Positions 1-8,979 of a stretch of DNA of 64,000 bases are shown here, in pieces. Numbering within the stretch: the stretch's first letter is position 1; each line of letters starts with the position of its first letter. This stretch comes from Paraglaciecola arctica BSs20135. GTDB taxonomy: Bacteria; Pseudomonadota; Gammaproteobacteria; Enterobacterales; Alteromonadaceae. Where the stretch lies: the NCBI RefSeq assembly GCF_000314995.1, contig NZ_BAEO01000029.1:115458-179457 (forward strand). The letters are read 5' to 3'. The notes beneath the pieces are model-generated. The model was not told where the DNA came from, did no database searches, and saw nothing but the letters and a program-made list of their open reading frames with translations. The translations under genes were made by a program, and so were the position numbers.

Positions 1-316
1 GACTTAAAATTAGAACCGCGTCTTGTTGACCATCTGCATTTAGGTCCGCGAGTTTCGGCGCTCCCCATACTTGGGTTATGACCTTACTGGAAGAGTTTGG
101 TGCGGCACTTTGCTCGGCATAACCATTAACAAGTTGAATATCACTGTGGTTAATATTGAAGCGAGTGTTAATTGGACTAGGGGCAGCTTCTGCAATTTTT
201 ACCCTTTGGTTTCCATCATATTGACAGGCTTGGGCAAACACCAAAATGAACAACAACCCAAGAAATTTGAACCGCAAACAACTAGATATCATACCTATAA
301 AAACACTAATACTCAT
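1..316 (-). CDS. Exported FG-GAP/VCBS-like protein (5' part only)
   Basis: The reading frame is open from an ATG at 316 down to the window edge, so about 105 N-terminal residues are visible and the rest lies outside. Residues 15-31 form a hydrophobic export signal (FKFLGLLFILVFAQAC); the Cys could be a lipidation site, but the lipobox is poor. Near residues 88-103 the stretch ADLNADGQQDAVLIL has the D-x-N-x-D-G-x-x-D calcium-loop pattern of FG-GAP/VCBS beta-propeller repeats. A GGTG stretch lies about 9 nt upstream of the ATG; a second in-frame ATG at 292 is possible. Surface or periplasmic location is inferred. Substrate unknown. Confidence 0.7.
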   Translation of the reverse strand, partial: MSISVFIGMISSCLRFKFLGLLFILVFAQACQYDGNQRVKIAEAAPSPINTRFNINHSDIQLVNGYAEQSAAPNSSSKVITQVWGAPKLADLNADGQQDAVLILS

Positions 317-568
317 CAATCTACACCTTTTAAAAAACAACCTAAAATCAACCATAGATTTACCTTTATTCTCCCCCTGATCTTAACGCTTAACTGTTTA
401 AGGGAGCCTGCGAAGTAAGAACTGATAAAAACACAATCATCGGTCAAACCTATGCCTTTAGCAATACGTAGGTTAAGTACCTGAGCTCAGGATAAGCCAT
501 TGAATAATAATACTAGTGTGGCTCTAAAAAGTGATTGGGAATTTCAACGTTTCCAGAATGTTGGACCT

Positions 569-1267
569 TTAATTATCTATTAGGTCAGAGGTTAATATCA
601 CTGGATTAAATGATTGATAAGGCACTTTATCTTTATAGGTTTTAACCCGCTGTACTTTTAAAGTTGGATATAAGGTTGCTAAGTTAAGTACCTTATCTAT
701 TTGTTGGTGTTGGTGCACCGACTTGCTCAGCCAAAGTTTCAAAAATTCATCATTATTGGGTAAAAAACCTGGAAAGGCTTTATCGTGATAAGGCTCCATT
801 TTAGGATGTGCATCTCTGGTGATGACTGCACAGCTATATCGGCCCTCACTAAACTTGCGATATAACGCGCCCAGCACAAACACCTCATCACTCTGCATAT
901 AATATTGGTGTTTGGTTTTTCCCACAACTTTAGACTCACCTATGCCCGTTGCTAAAACAATAGCGCGGTTATAGTGCAGTGCATCTTGCCAATAAAGACT
1001 ATCTAGGTTGCGGGCATTAAATGTGGTGCGTGTCCCTACCTGTAAACCTTCAAATGAGTCTGAGCAGTCAAACCACCAAGTCGCTGCAACTTGTTTCAGT
1101 TCGCCATTTTCCTCTATGACAATATCTATGGTTTTATTAGGATCTTGACCAAAAGCCGGATAATAACGCTTGAACATCTTTGAAGTAAATTGATTAGCAA
1201 TTTCACGCTCAGGAAACTGCATGACTGGCTGTTGGCGTTCTCCGTCTACTTCTATGTATCCGCACAT
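569..1267 (-). CDS. SRAP/HMCES (YedK-like) abasic-site-binding protein
   Basis: 232 aa, beginning Met-Cys-Gly. In the SRAP family Cys2, exposed after Met removal, crosslinks covalently to abasic sites in single-stranded DNA and shields them. Other family landmarks are recognisable: an Asn in FNARNLDSL, a Glu in ATGIGES, and a His in EPYHDKAFPGFL where the family usually has H-x-R-M-P. The sequence diverges from E. coli YedK: the usual W-G-L-(I/V)-P-x-W block is replaced by ATWWFDC, so it may belong to a distinct subfamily. It is a single gene. No LexA box was seen upstream, so SOS control is not evident. The role in DNA damage tolerance comes from the family. Confidence 0.8.
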   Translation of the reverse strand: MCGYIEVDGERQQPVMQFPEREIANQFTSKMFKRYYPAFGQDPNKTIDIVIEENGELKQVAATWWFDCSDSFEGLQVGTRTTFNARNLDSLYWQDALHYNRAIVLATGIGESKVVGKTKHQYYMQSDEVFVLGALYRKFSEGRYSCAVITRDAHPKMEPYHDKAFPGFLPNNDEFLKLWLSKSVHQHQQIDKVLNLATLYPTLKVQRVKTYKDKVPYQSFNPVILTSDLIDN

Positions 1268-1348
1268 GGTTTATCTCAACTTATGGGGAAAAGGCAGTAA
1301 TTAATTGTCTAGGATTACACCTAAAATTAAAAAGATACATATCAAAAA

Positions 1349-2458
1349 TCAATTTGTATGAATCTTGACTAGGTTTCTTCCTTCATGTTTTGCTTTGTAT
1401 AGGGCTAAATCGGAATATTCTATGAGTTGCCTAGAATCAATATTGTGACTAGGTTGAATACTTGCCACTCCAATACTCACAGTAACTGGAAATGATTTTC
1501 CATCAACATGAAAAGGACTATTTTCAATTTTTTTGCGTAACACCTCAGCTATTTTTTCCGCTTCATCACTGTCATTTTCTAGTATCAATAAAACAAACTC
1601 TTCGCCACCAAATCTAGCGGCTAAGTCGGTTTCCCTTTGAGCAACTTGATTAATAATCTCAGCGATATGCACTAAACAGGCATCGCCGATTAAATGACCA
1701 TAGTTATCATTAAAGGCTTTAAAATGGTCCACGTCTATAAGTAGCAACGATAACCTAAGATTCAATCGGCTGGCGTATTCCCATTGTTTTTCTAACTCAA
1801 TGTTAAAATATCCTCGATTATAAATATTCGTCAGAGCATCAATTTTACCATGCCTTTCTAATTCATTTTTCTGTTCATCGAGCATCAATTCTATTTCAAA
1901 TGAACGAATATACTCTTTAGATGAACGAACACCCATCATCGCAATAAACCCAAAATACACCGCAATCATACCTGCATAAGGCAACTTTTCGTTGATTATG
2001 ACGCCAGCTACTATTGATGGAATAAGTAATACACTTAAATTGACTAAGGAAAACTTTATTCTAGGAATAAGTGCGACAACTGCACCACTGGAAATGCCTC
2101 CCATAGCCAGCATAGTCACGTGAAGAATTGGAGTAAATCGTTCATCATATATAGAAAAGACAAAAAACGCGCCCAAAATACCTGCATGACACAACGACAA
2201 AGACATAAATAATAAACGCCATAATTTGGCTGAGTACTGGTAAAGTCTCTCGGTAAACACTCTGTGGATCATTCTCAGAATGCTAGTAAAAAACATACCA
2301 ACAGCGAATATTGTGCTCAACATTGGTTGCAATTGATAAAAGTCAAAAGGCCAAAAAACCACTGGTATTAAAAGAGCATAGACCACGACTCCTGTCATAG
2401 AGCGGCTCAGTAAATCCATGTCAATTCGTTTTTGAATTGTTACGTCTTTATCAATCAA
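1349..2458 (-). CDS. Membrane-anchored diguanylate cyclase (GGDEF)
   Basis: 369 aa. About six or seven membrane segments occupy residues 15-180, followed by a short linker helix (about 185-205) and a GGDEF domain (about 207-367). The active-site motif is GGEEF (RFGGEEFVLLI), compatible with making c-di-GMP from two GTP. The autoinhibitory I-site RxxD is present as RETD, exactly five residues before GGEEF, so product inhibition is expected. The open frame starts with TTG at 2458; an in-frame ATG at 2419 lacks a better ribosome site, so the start is uncertain. The membrane domain probably senses a signal, but I could not assign it to a named MASE family. Confidence 0.9.
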   Translation of the reverse strand: MIDKDVTIQKRIDMDLLSRSMTGVVVYALLIPVVFWPFDFYQLQPMLSTIFAVGMFFTSILRMIHRVFTERLYQYSAKLWRLLFMSLSLCHAGILGAFFVFSIYDERFTPILHVTMLAMGGISSGAVVALIPRIKFSLVNLSVLLIPSIVAGVIINEKLPYAGMIAVYFGFIAMMGVRSSKEYIRSFEIELMLDEQKNELERHGKIDALTNIYNRGYFNIELEKQWEYASRLNLRLSLLLIDVDHFKAFNDNYGHLIGDACLVHIAEIINQVAQRETDLAARFGGEEFVLLILENDSDEAEKIAEVLRKKIENSPFHVDGKSFPVTVSIGVASIQPSHNIDSRQLIEYSDLALYKAKHEGRNLVKIHTN

Positions 2459-2784
2459 TAGTTTCTTCGCTTTAGGTTAGGATCAATAATCAATTCGATT
2501 TTACTCTTAAAACAAAGGCCATGCCCCAGTAAACAATCAGGCTAGTGTTAACCCAACAATAAGTAAAGCGTACTCAAACCAGGCTACTGTTCAAAATATG
2601 AATTACTTGGTTTAAATACTGTAATAAAAGTGTCTGTTTTGTTCAAAGAATTAAAGATGACATAACGATATTTTAAACCTCAACACTATGTACCAACAAA
2701 CGTAAGTTTTCAGACAATTATTGACCTTCAATAATGGTATCTCCTTGGCGATTTCCCCATTGCTATAGCTGCAGATTATGAATA
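2459..2784. other. Intergenic stretch without recognisable gene
   Basis: 326 bp between the cyclase and the MFS exporter, both on the minus strand. It should hold the cyclase promoter. I see no clear terminator, repeat or conserved operator. Confidence 0.5.
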
Positions 2785-4176
2785 TTAAGCTATGCGCGAC
2801 TTACCACGGAAAACCGAAATCCCACAAGCTACGACAACAAATGCCAGAGACATATTTAATGCCATGTCAACGGTCTGGATCAGTGCTGGGATCTGTTCTT
2901 GGTTAAGCTGAGCATCACCTATATAATAATGCACCATAAGATTCACCATACTCATACCAAACAAATTACCTATGGTACGAGCAAGATTCATCGTTGCTGA
3001 AGCCACACCTACCTCATGAAGCTGAACCGCGCCCATGATGGCATTGTTATTCGGCGTAGAAAATAAACCAAAGCCAACCCCAATCAGTAATAACGAACCG
3101 ACAATAAAAGTAATACTGGTTTCAGTATTCATCAGACTCAAAGTCAACATCCCACAAGCAACAATCACACAACCAAGGGTGGCTACCAGCCTTGACTGAA
3201 ACCTATCGGCCAACTTGCCCGACATAGGTGCCATTATCGCCATCGACAAGGCCTGCACTAAAATAACCTGCCCTGCTTGTAAAGGGCTAAGACCTTTGAC
3301 ATATTGCAAATACAAACTCAATAAAAATATCAAGGGAACATTACTGGCATACATCAACAGTGAGGTGCTTAAGGACATGGAAAACACCCGACTCTCGCGA
3401 AACATTTGCACACGAATAAGTGGCCGGCGACTACGGCTCTGATGCAACACAAAAGACACCAAACTGATAACAGACAATGCTAGCAACACAAAACCCCAAA
3501 GACTCGGCAAGATACTTAATCCATAAACTAAGGAAGATGAAAATACAGCAAAAATACCTGTTCCCCACCAATCGTATCGTGTTTTTTCAGCATTTTTCCA
3601 TTCACCTGACAAGCGCATTTTCATTAACACTAAAAGTGCGATAACTATAGGTACTTGGAATAAAAATACCGAACGCCAGCCCCATAACTCGGTGAGCCAG
3701 CCACCTACAGCTGGTGCTACTGTTAATCCAACATAAATACATGCCGCCGCGATCCCCAAAGCAGCGCCTCTTTTATGTGCAGGTGTAACCGAGGTAATAA
3801 TTGCTACTCCGGTACCAAAAATCATCGCCGATGCCCCACCTTGCACAAAACGCCAAAACAGCACCCACTCAATGCTAGTGCCCATGCCACACATAAAAGA
3901 CGAAAATGCATTTAAGGCCAGCCCGTAGGCATAAACTCGCTTTCTGCCATAATTGTCAGCTAATTTACCAGCTGGCAGCATAAATATTACGCTGCTCAAA
4001 ATAAACAATGTGGGTAACCACGACACCATCTTGGCATTAGCTTGTAAATCAGCGGCTAAATCTGGGATAGCGATATTCACAGACGCCATGCCCAAAGGCC
4101 CAATAATGGAACCCAGACACACAATGATTAAGGCGAATTTGGCGACGGCTGATTTTTCAGTGGCAGATTCTGACAA
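2785..4176 (-). CDS. MFS transporter, DHA2-type drug/proton antiporter
   Basis: 463 aa polytopic inner-membrane protein with 12-14 predicted helices. Family landmarks: the loop 2-3 motif GKLADNYGRKRVY, the motif C-like stretch GLTVAPAVGGWLTELWGWRSVFLFQVP after helix 5 typical of proton antiporters, and GKLADRFQSR in the second half. DHA2 members expel drugs or metabolites in exchange for protons; the substrate cannot be read from the sequence. No MFP or TolC partner is adjacent. The frame opens with TTG at 4176 (MSESATEKS) and no ATG precedes the first helix, so a TTG start is likely. It is divergent from the anion symporter at 4458. Confidence 0.87.
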   Translation of the reverse strand: MSESATEKSAVAKFALIIVCLGSIIGPLGMASVNIAIPDLAADLQANAKMVSWLPTLFILSSVIFMLPAGKLADNYGRKRVYAYGLALNAFSSFMCGMGTSIEWVLFWRFVQGGASAMIFGTGVAIITSVTPAHKRGAALGIAAACIYVGLTVAPAVGGWLTELWGWRSVFLFQVPIVIALLVLMKMRLSGEWKNAEKTRYDWWGTGIFAVFSSSLVYGLSILPSLWGFVLLALSVISLVSFVLHQSRSRRPLIRVQMFRESRVFSMSLSTSLLMYASNVPLIFLLSLYLQYVKGLSPLQAGQVILVQALSMAIMAPMSGKLADRFQSRLVATLGCVIVACGMLTLSLMNTETSITFIVGSLLLIGVGFGLFSTPNNNAIMGAVQLHEVGVASATMNLARTIGNLFGMSMVNLMVHYYIGDAQLNQEQIPALIQTVDMALNMSLAFVVVACGISVFRGKSRIA

Positions 4177-4457
4177 AACGAAGAGAAATCCTTATTATCT
4201 ATATTTAATAATGATCATACCCAAGGAATACCCCAAGTACAGGGTTAACATCACTTTGTTTACCCACTTAAGCTCCTAAAGCAGTCGTGTATCCCAAAAT
4301 CATAGAAAATTAAAGACTCACTCCTGTCCTAGCAAATAAGGGAATAAAAATGCAATGGGTGGCTTGGTAAATATTTCAAGGGGCGTTACGCTTGCGAAAT
4401 TGAAAATAAGATTTAGCAAACGCCAGTAATTTAGGCGTAATAAGATAAGGCATCTTA

Positions 4458-5879
4458 ATGTCAGAACCAAAATCAGATAACAGTCTTCGTTCCACAGGTG
4501 AAGAGCATTTATTAAATAACACCTTTCCAAAGGGTACAGGAAAAGGTCTGCTGATCGTTGCCATGGCGGCGCTTACCAGTGTGGTTATTTATCATTGGCT
4601 TCCTTTTGACATAAATGCCAATAAAGGCCTGGTTATGTTGTTCTTTATTGGTGTGTTGTGGTTAACCGAAGCATTACACGTGACCATAACCGCGCTGTTA
4701 GTAGTGATAGTAGGCGCGCTAATTGGCATACCAAATTTTAATGCAAAAATTGGATTACAAAGTTTTGCGAGCCCGACTATCTATTTATTTTTCGGAGGCT
4801 TTGCCTTGGCGGCAGCCTTACATGTGCAGCAACTAGATAAAAAAATTGCCTTAAAAATATTATCGATGTCAGGTGGCAAACTAAATACCGCGGTATTTTT
4901 GATATTTGCAGTGACAGCGTTTTTATCGATGTGGATATCGAATACAGCGACCGCCGCGATGATGCTGCCATTGGCAATTGGAATTTTAACTCAGGTTGAC
5001 CGCAAAAAGGATAGAGGCACCTTTGTATTTGTACTTTTGGGTATCGCTTACTCCGCTAGCTTAGGTGGTTTAGGAACCATAGTAGGTTCACCGCCAAATG
5101 CACTTGCGGCCAAAGCTTTGGATCTTTCATTTGTTGATTGGATGAAGTTTGGTATTCCCATGATGTTAGTACTTTTGCCGTTGTTACTAGGCGCCATGTA
5201 TCTTGTCCTTAAACCGAATCTCAATCGTAAGGTTACTTTTAAACAAGAAGAGCCTATTGCCTGGACTAAACCAAGGGTCGTGACCATTATGGTATTTATT
5301 TTGACTGCCTTGAGCTGGTTATTCTCAAACAAAATTGAGGCAATGTTCGACCTCTCCGATACAGATGCCATTATTGCGTTGTCAGCAGCCGCAGCGGTAG
5401 TCAGTTTTGGATTAGTTTCATGGAAGAAAGTATCTGACAATACCGACTGGGGCGTGCTGATGTTATTTGGTGGTGGAATAGCATTATCAACAATTTTAAA
5501 TGTTTCAGGCGCTTCTTTAGTTCTGGGAGAAACCGTCGCTAACGGACTTTCTGATGCACCGCTCATTGTCATTATGATTTCGATATCAGCATTTATTATT
5601 TTCTTAACTGAATTTGCCTCCAATACAGCCTCAGCCGCACTATTAATTCCCGTATTTGCAGCGATTGCTGAGCAAATGGGATTACCGAACGATGTACTGG
5701 TATTGGTTATAGGTATTGGGGCGTCTTGCGCCTTTATGTTGCCAGTGGCAACACCACCCAATGCGATAGTCTTTGGAACTGGTCTAATTAAACAATCTGA
5801 GATGGTGCGAACCGGCGTGGTGCTCAATATCATTGCAACATTGACAGTAGGCTTGTGGGCGTATTACTTTTTACTTTAG
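4458..5879 (+). CDS. SLC13/DASS-family sodium:dicarboxylate or anion symporter
   Basis: 473 aa, about 11-12 membrane segments. Two Ser-Asn-Thr signature motifs, SNTATAAMMLPLA near residue 160 and ASNTASAALLIPV near residue 388, mark the two inverted repeats that bind sodium and substrate in the DASS family (VcINDY, CitT, SdcS). ATPPNAIVFGTG near residue 433 is also typical. Likely substrates are C4-dicarboxylates, citrate or sulfate; the sequence does not settle which. The ATG at 4458 has an AAGG ribosome site 7-10 nt upstream. It converges with the sigma-54 regulator gene ending at 5950. Confidence 0.9.
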   Translation: MSEPKSDNSLRSTGEEHLLNNTFPKGTGKGLLIVAMAALTSVVIYHWLPFDINANKGLVMLFFIGVLWLTEALHVTITALLVVIVGALIGIPNFNAKIGLQSFASPTIYLFFGGFALAAALHVQQLDKKIALKILSMSGGKLNTAVFLIFAVTAFLSMWISNTATAAMMLPLAIGILTQVDRKKDRGTFVFVLLGIAYSASLGGLGTIVGSPPNALAAKALDLSFVDWMKFGIPMMLVLLPLLLGAMYLVLKPNLNRKVTFKQEEPIAWTKPRVVTIMVFILTALSWLFSNKIEAMFDLSDTDAIIALSAAAAVVSFGLVSWKKVSDNTDWGVLMLFGGGIALSTILNVSGASLVLGETVANGLSDAPLIVIMISISAFIIFLTEFASNTASAALLIPVFAAIAEQMGLPNDVLVLVIGIGASCAFMLPVATPPNAIVFGTGLIKQSEMVRTGVVLNIIATLTVGLWAYYFLL

Positions 5880-5949
5880 TAATGATACCCCATAAGAAAC
5901 CACCGAATGACTTGAAGTCCTAAGCTAAACAGACACCATTAAATCAAGC

Positions 5950-8900
5950 TTAAGGTATCATTTGAGTTTGCTGAATAATTTTACGTAGAGTTGGCTGGGT
6001 CACATTCAATAGTTTAGCTTTTTGTTGCTGACTAACGTCTCGCTGCAGCACTATTGAATGCAGTGATGCTTCGATTGTTTGCCATAACGTACTGTGAGTA
6101 TTGCCTTGTAGGGCATTATCTAAAAGCCGGTGACAGTTCACTGCCATTTCCTGAAGCTCTGGATGTTCAAAAACCAATTCATTTAGCTTGGCATAACGTC
6201 GCCGTATCGTTGACTCTGATTGGTTAAGGTGTAGTGCGACTTGATACAAGCTGCCCCATTTAACGACACATCTGGATAACCAATGTTTTTCTAACCAGTT
6301 GCTGACCGAAAACATCTCAGTCTGCTGAACTGCCACGTCCACTAAGTTACTCATTAATGCAGAAATTTGAGTTAAGTCGTCTTCCTGCGAATTCGCCATG
6401 ACTGCAAGGCCCGCATCCGCTGGAAGAGTTATATTAGTAGTCTCACTTTCTTCAGTTTCCTGTTGCAATACAAGATGCTCCGGCCCCACATAATGACCCG
6501 AACAAAGGATCACTGCGCGCATCATACAATTTTTTAGTTCTCGGACGTTACCAGGCCATGAATAAGTGCGTAATTTTTCCAGTGCCGCCTCGGAAAAGTC
6601 GCTAATATCCTTTTTATACTGCCGATTAAATTTGCGCAAAAAGTGCCGAGACAATAACACGGGATCCTCGCCGCGTTGCTTCAGGGCTGGCAAATTCACG
6701 GTGAATACGTTGATCCTGTAATACAAGTCAGCACGAAAACGTCCTGCAGCTACTTCGTCTGGTAAATTTCGATTGGTCGCGAGAACCAAACGTACATCCA
6801 CTTTTCTAACTCGCTGGTCCCCTACTGCCACGAAGGTTTTTTCTTGAACAAATCGCAATAATTTTGACTGAATATCTAAAGGTAACTCCCCCACTTCGTC
6901 AAGAAATAATGTGCCGCCGTCAGCCTGTGCAATTTTACCAGGTTGCGTATTCGTTGCTCCCGTAAATGCTCCCTTTCTGTGCCCAAATAACTCACTTTCA
7001 ATAAGGTGCTCAACTATTGTTGAGCAATCAACGGTAATAAAGGGCTTATCTGGATGTAAACTTTGGTTGTGTATCTGCTCAGCAATCACCTCTTTACCCG
7101 TACCAGACTCACCAATAATCAACACAGATGCATCGGTAGGAGCAACAAGTTGCACTTGATGCATCAAGGTGCGCATAACAGCCGATTCAAATAATAACTC
7201 ATGGCCGCTAGAATTATTCGTATCCGTCACCGAACGTCTATTTTGTTCTTGCTCAAGAAGAATAATGCGATCTAGTGCGGCGGCTAAATTTGGTGAAATT
7301 TGCTCAAGCTGTTCACTACATTTTTGAACTTCATGTTTAGCTTCAAGTGGCCAACAAACCACCAAAACCGCCAAACATTGCTCTCGTGTTACTAGGGGAA
7401 TGACCACACCCGCAGTGGATGTAAGACCTGCAATTGGTTGGATTATATCCCTTTTAGGGGAGCCAAGTTTAATACTGCTTTGTACCCAATGATGAATTTT
7501 TTGGACATCAAAGGTAGCGCTAGTTGTACTGCAAGATAAATTGCTTAAATCATTACCCTGTTTCATATACAAGCCCGCAAATTCGCTTTGCAAACCAGAA
7601 CTCAATAACTGACAGACTTGGGTGGAAAATGAATCTAATGAGTGTGTGCTGCCGATTAAACGAATAATTTCCCACTGCAAATTCATTAATCTGAAATCAT
7701 CATTAGGAGCTTCAGAAAATTTCCCACTCATACGGTCTAAATTGGCTAAAATATTGGCATCAAATTGAGGTTGCCAACTAACTAGTTTTCCGCCGCCTAC
7801 ACTGCGCGCAGCTTGTAAGGCCGCATTAGCCCTTCGAAATAATTCTAATGGTGATTGCTCACCCAATTGCTCTTCAGCTTCCAGAGTGGCTAGGCCAAAA
7901 CTAAAGGTTAATTTTACATTCTTGCTTGAAAATGACTTACTGCGCAGCACCTGTAACATGCGAGCAGCCAAAATTTGTCCCTGTTGTTCATTTGTTTCCG
8001 GTAAATGGGCCGCAAATACTGCACCGCTAAAACGACTGGCAAAGTCGTCGTCACGCAAAACCTCATTCATGCTTTGGATGATTTCACTCAGCACTTGATC
8101 ACCAAGATCACGACCATATACCCGATTAAACTCGGCAAAGTCATCAGGATTAACTAACAATAGTGAGACCGGTGTTCTTCGTTTATTCTGTTGTTCAATC
8201 CATTCATGACTCTGCCAACTAGCGACTTGGCGTAAAATGACTATGCTCTCGTTGTTGGGTAAAGGACCTACAAAGCCGTCGACCATCATTACCGTGTTAT
8301 GCAACTGAATAGGGAAAGGCGGCAATCTGGTCATAGAGTGGGTATGGCTCAAGTCAGCCAAAATATGCTGCATTCGGTTTTTTGCGGTTCTTGATGGAAT
8401 ATGTAAACTATCGAGCCAATTTTGTCCTATCGCACCAGGTCCTTTGCTGCGCATCAAAGACATTAACTCTAGATTAATATCAATAATGTTACCCTGTGCG
8501 CTTAAAGTAAGTGACAAATCACCTAGGCAATTCGACAACAATGTGAGCTTATGCTCTACATACTTCTTGTCCTGAGTAATCTTGTTCTGCTGTTTTAGCA
8601 GTTGCAACAACACGGTCAATACTCCGCAAGCTCGCCAATCAACAATTTGATGTCCAGGGTTTAATTGACTGACTTGCAACCCCGTTGTATCAGCAGGCAA
8701 CCAATAGACTTGGCGCTCTAACAATGCATATTTTGCGGTTAATAATATGGCATCGTCTAGATTATGACAGGCCACTAGAAGGGGTTGTTGTGAGTTCAAC
8801 TCTAATGTTGCAACATCCTTATTAATTGTACTGAGCGCAACAATCTCAATCTTAAACTCGGTGTTAGTAACCAGTCTCTTTAATTCAGAAGTGAAGGGGC

Positions 8901-8979
8901 TTTTTAGCTCTTCCACATAAAATAAAATACTTTCTAGATCGTCAGCAACAGGCAAAATGACATGAGTTTGATTAATCAT
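5950..8979 (-). CDS. Sigma-54 activator with PAS, degenerate GGDEF and GAF domains
   Basis: 1009 aa. In order: an N-terminal receiver-like region (1-130) without a clear phospho-Asp, PAS-like (about 150-210), GGDEF-like (about 255-405), GAF (about 425-570), AAA+ sigma-54 interaction domain (about 600-835), and two C-terminal helix-turn-helix-like segments (about 915-945 and 980-1005). The AAA+ part is intact: Walker A GESGTGKE near 626 and the sigma-54 contact loop GAFTGA near 672. The GGDEF signature reads SGAVF near 318, so cyclase activity should be lost; it may act as a nucleotide or dimer sensor. Its ATG overlaps the stop of the upstream GGDEF-EAL gene (ATGA, 8976-8979), implying translational coupling in a three-gene signalling operon. 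Confidence 0.9.
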   Translation of the reverse strand: MINQTHVILPVADDLESILFYVEELKSPFTSELKRLVTNTEFKIEIVALSTINKDVATLELNSQQPLLVACHNLDDAILLTAKYALLERQVYWLPADTTGLQVSQLNPGHQIVDWRACGVLTVLLQLLKQQNKITQDKKYVEHKLTLLSNCLGDLSLTLSAQGNIIDINLELMSLMRSKGPGAIGQNWLDSLHIPSRTAKNRMQHILADLSHTHSMTRLPPFPIQLHNTVMMVDGFVGPLPNNESIVILRQVASWQSHEWIEQQNKRRTPVSLLLVNPDDFAEFNRVYGRDLGDQVLSEIIQSMNEVLRDDDFASRFSGAVFAAHLPETNEQQGQILAARMLQVLRSKSFSSKNVKLTFSFGLATLEAEEQLGEQSPLELFRRANAALQAARSVGGGKLVSWQPQFDANILANLDRMSGKFSEAPNDDFRLMNLQWEIIRLIGSTHSLDSFSTQVCQLLSSGLQSEFAGLYMKQGNDLSNLSCSTTSATFDVQKIHHWVQSSIKLGSPKRDIIQPIAGLTSTAGVVIPLVTREQCLAVLVVCWPLEAKHEVQKCSEQLEQISPNLAAALDRIILLEQEQNRRSVTDTNNSSGHELLFESAVMRTLMHQVQLVAPTDASVLIIGESGTGKEVIAEQIHNQSLHPDKPFITVDCSTIVEHLIESELFGHRKGAFTGATNTQPGKIAQADGGTLFLDEVGELPLDIQSKLLRFVQEKTFVAVGDQRVRKVDVRLVLATNRNLPDEVAAGRFRADLYYRINVFTVNLPALKQRGEDPVLLSRHFLRKFNRQYKKDISDFSEAALEKLRTYSWPGNVRELKNCMMRAVILCSGHYVGPEHLVLQQETEESETTNITLPADAGLAVMANSQEDDLTQISALMSNLVDVAVQQTEMFSVSNWLEKHWLSRCVVKWGSLYQVALHLNQSESTIRRRYAKLNELVFEHPELQEMAVNCHRLLDNALQGNTHSTLWQTIEASLHSIVLQRDVSQQQKAKLLNVTQPTLRKIIQQTQMIP

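Noticed and set aside
71..418. Plus-strand open frame of 115 codons
   Set aside because: It lies opposite the FG-GAP-like gene, which shows an export signal and calcium loop on the minus strand; the plus-strand product has no recognisable features.
5048..5833. 261-codon minus-strand open frame
   Set aside because: It is antisense to the SLC13 transporter gene, whose motifs are clear; the antisense product looks like mirrored codon bias.
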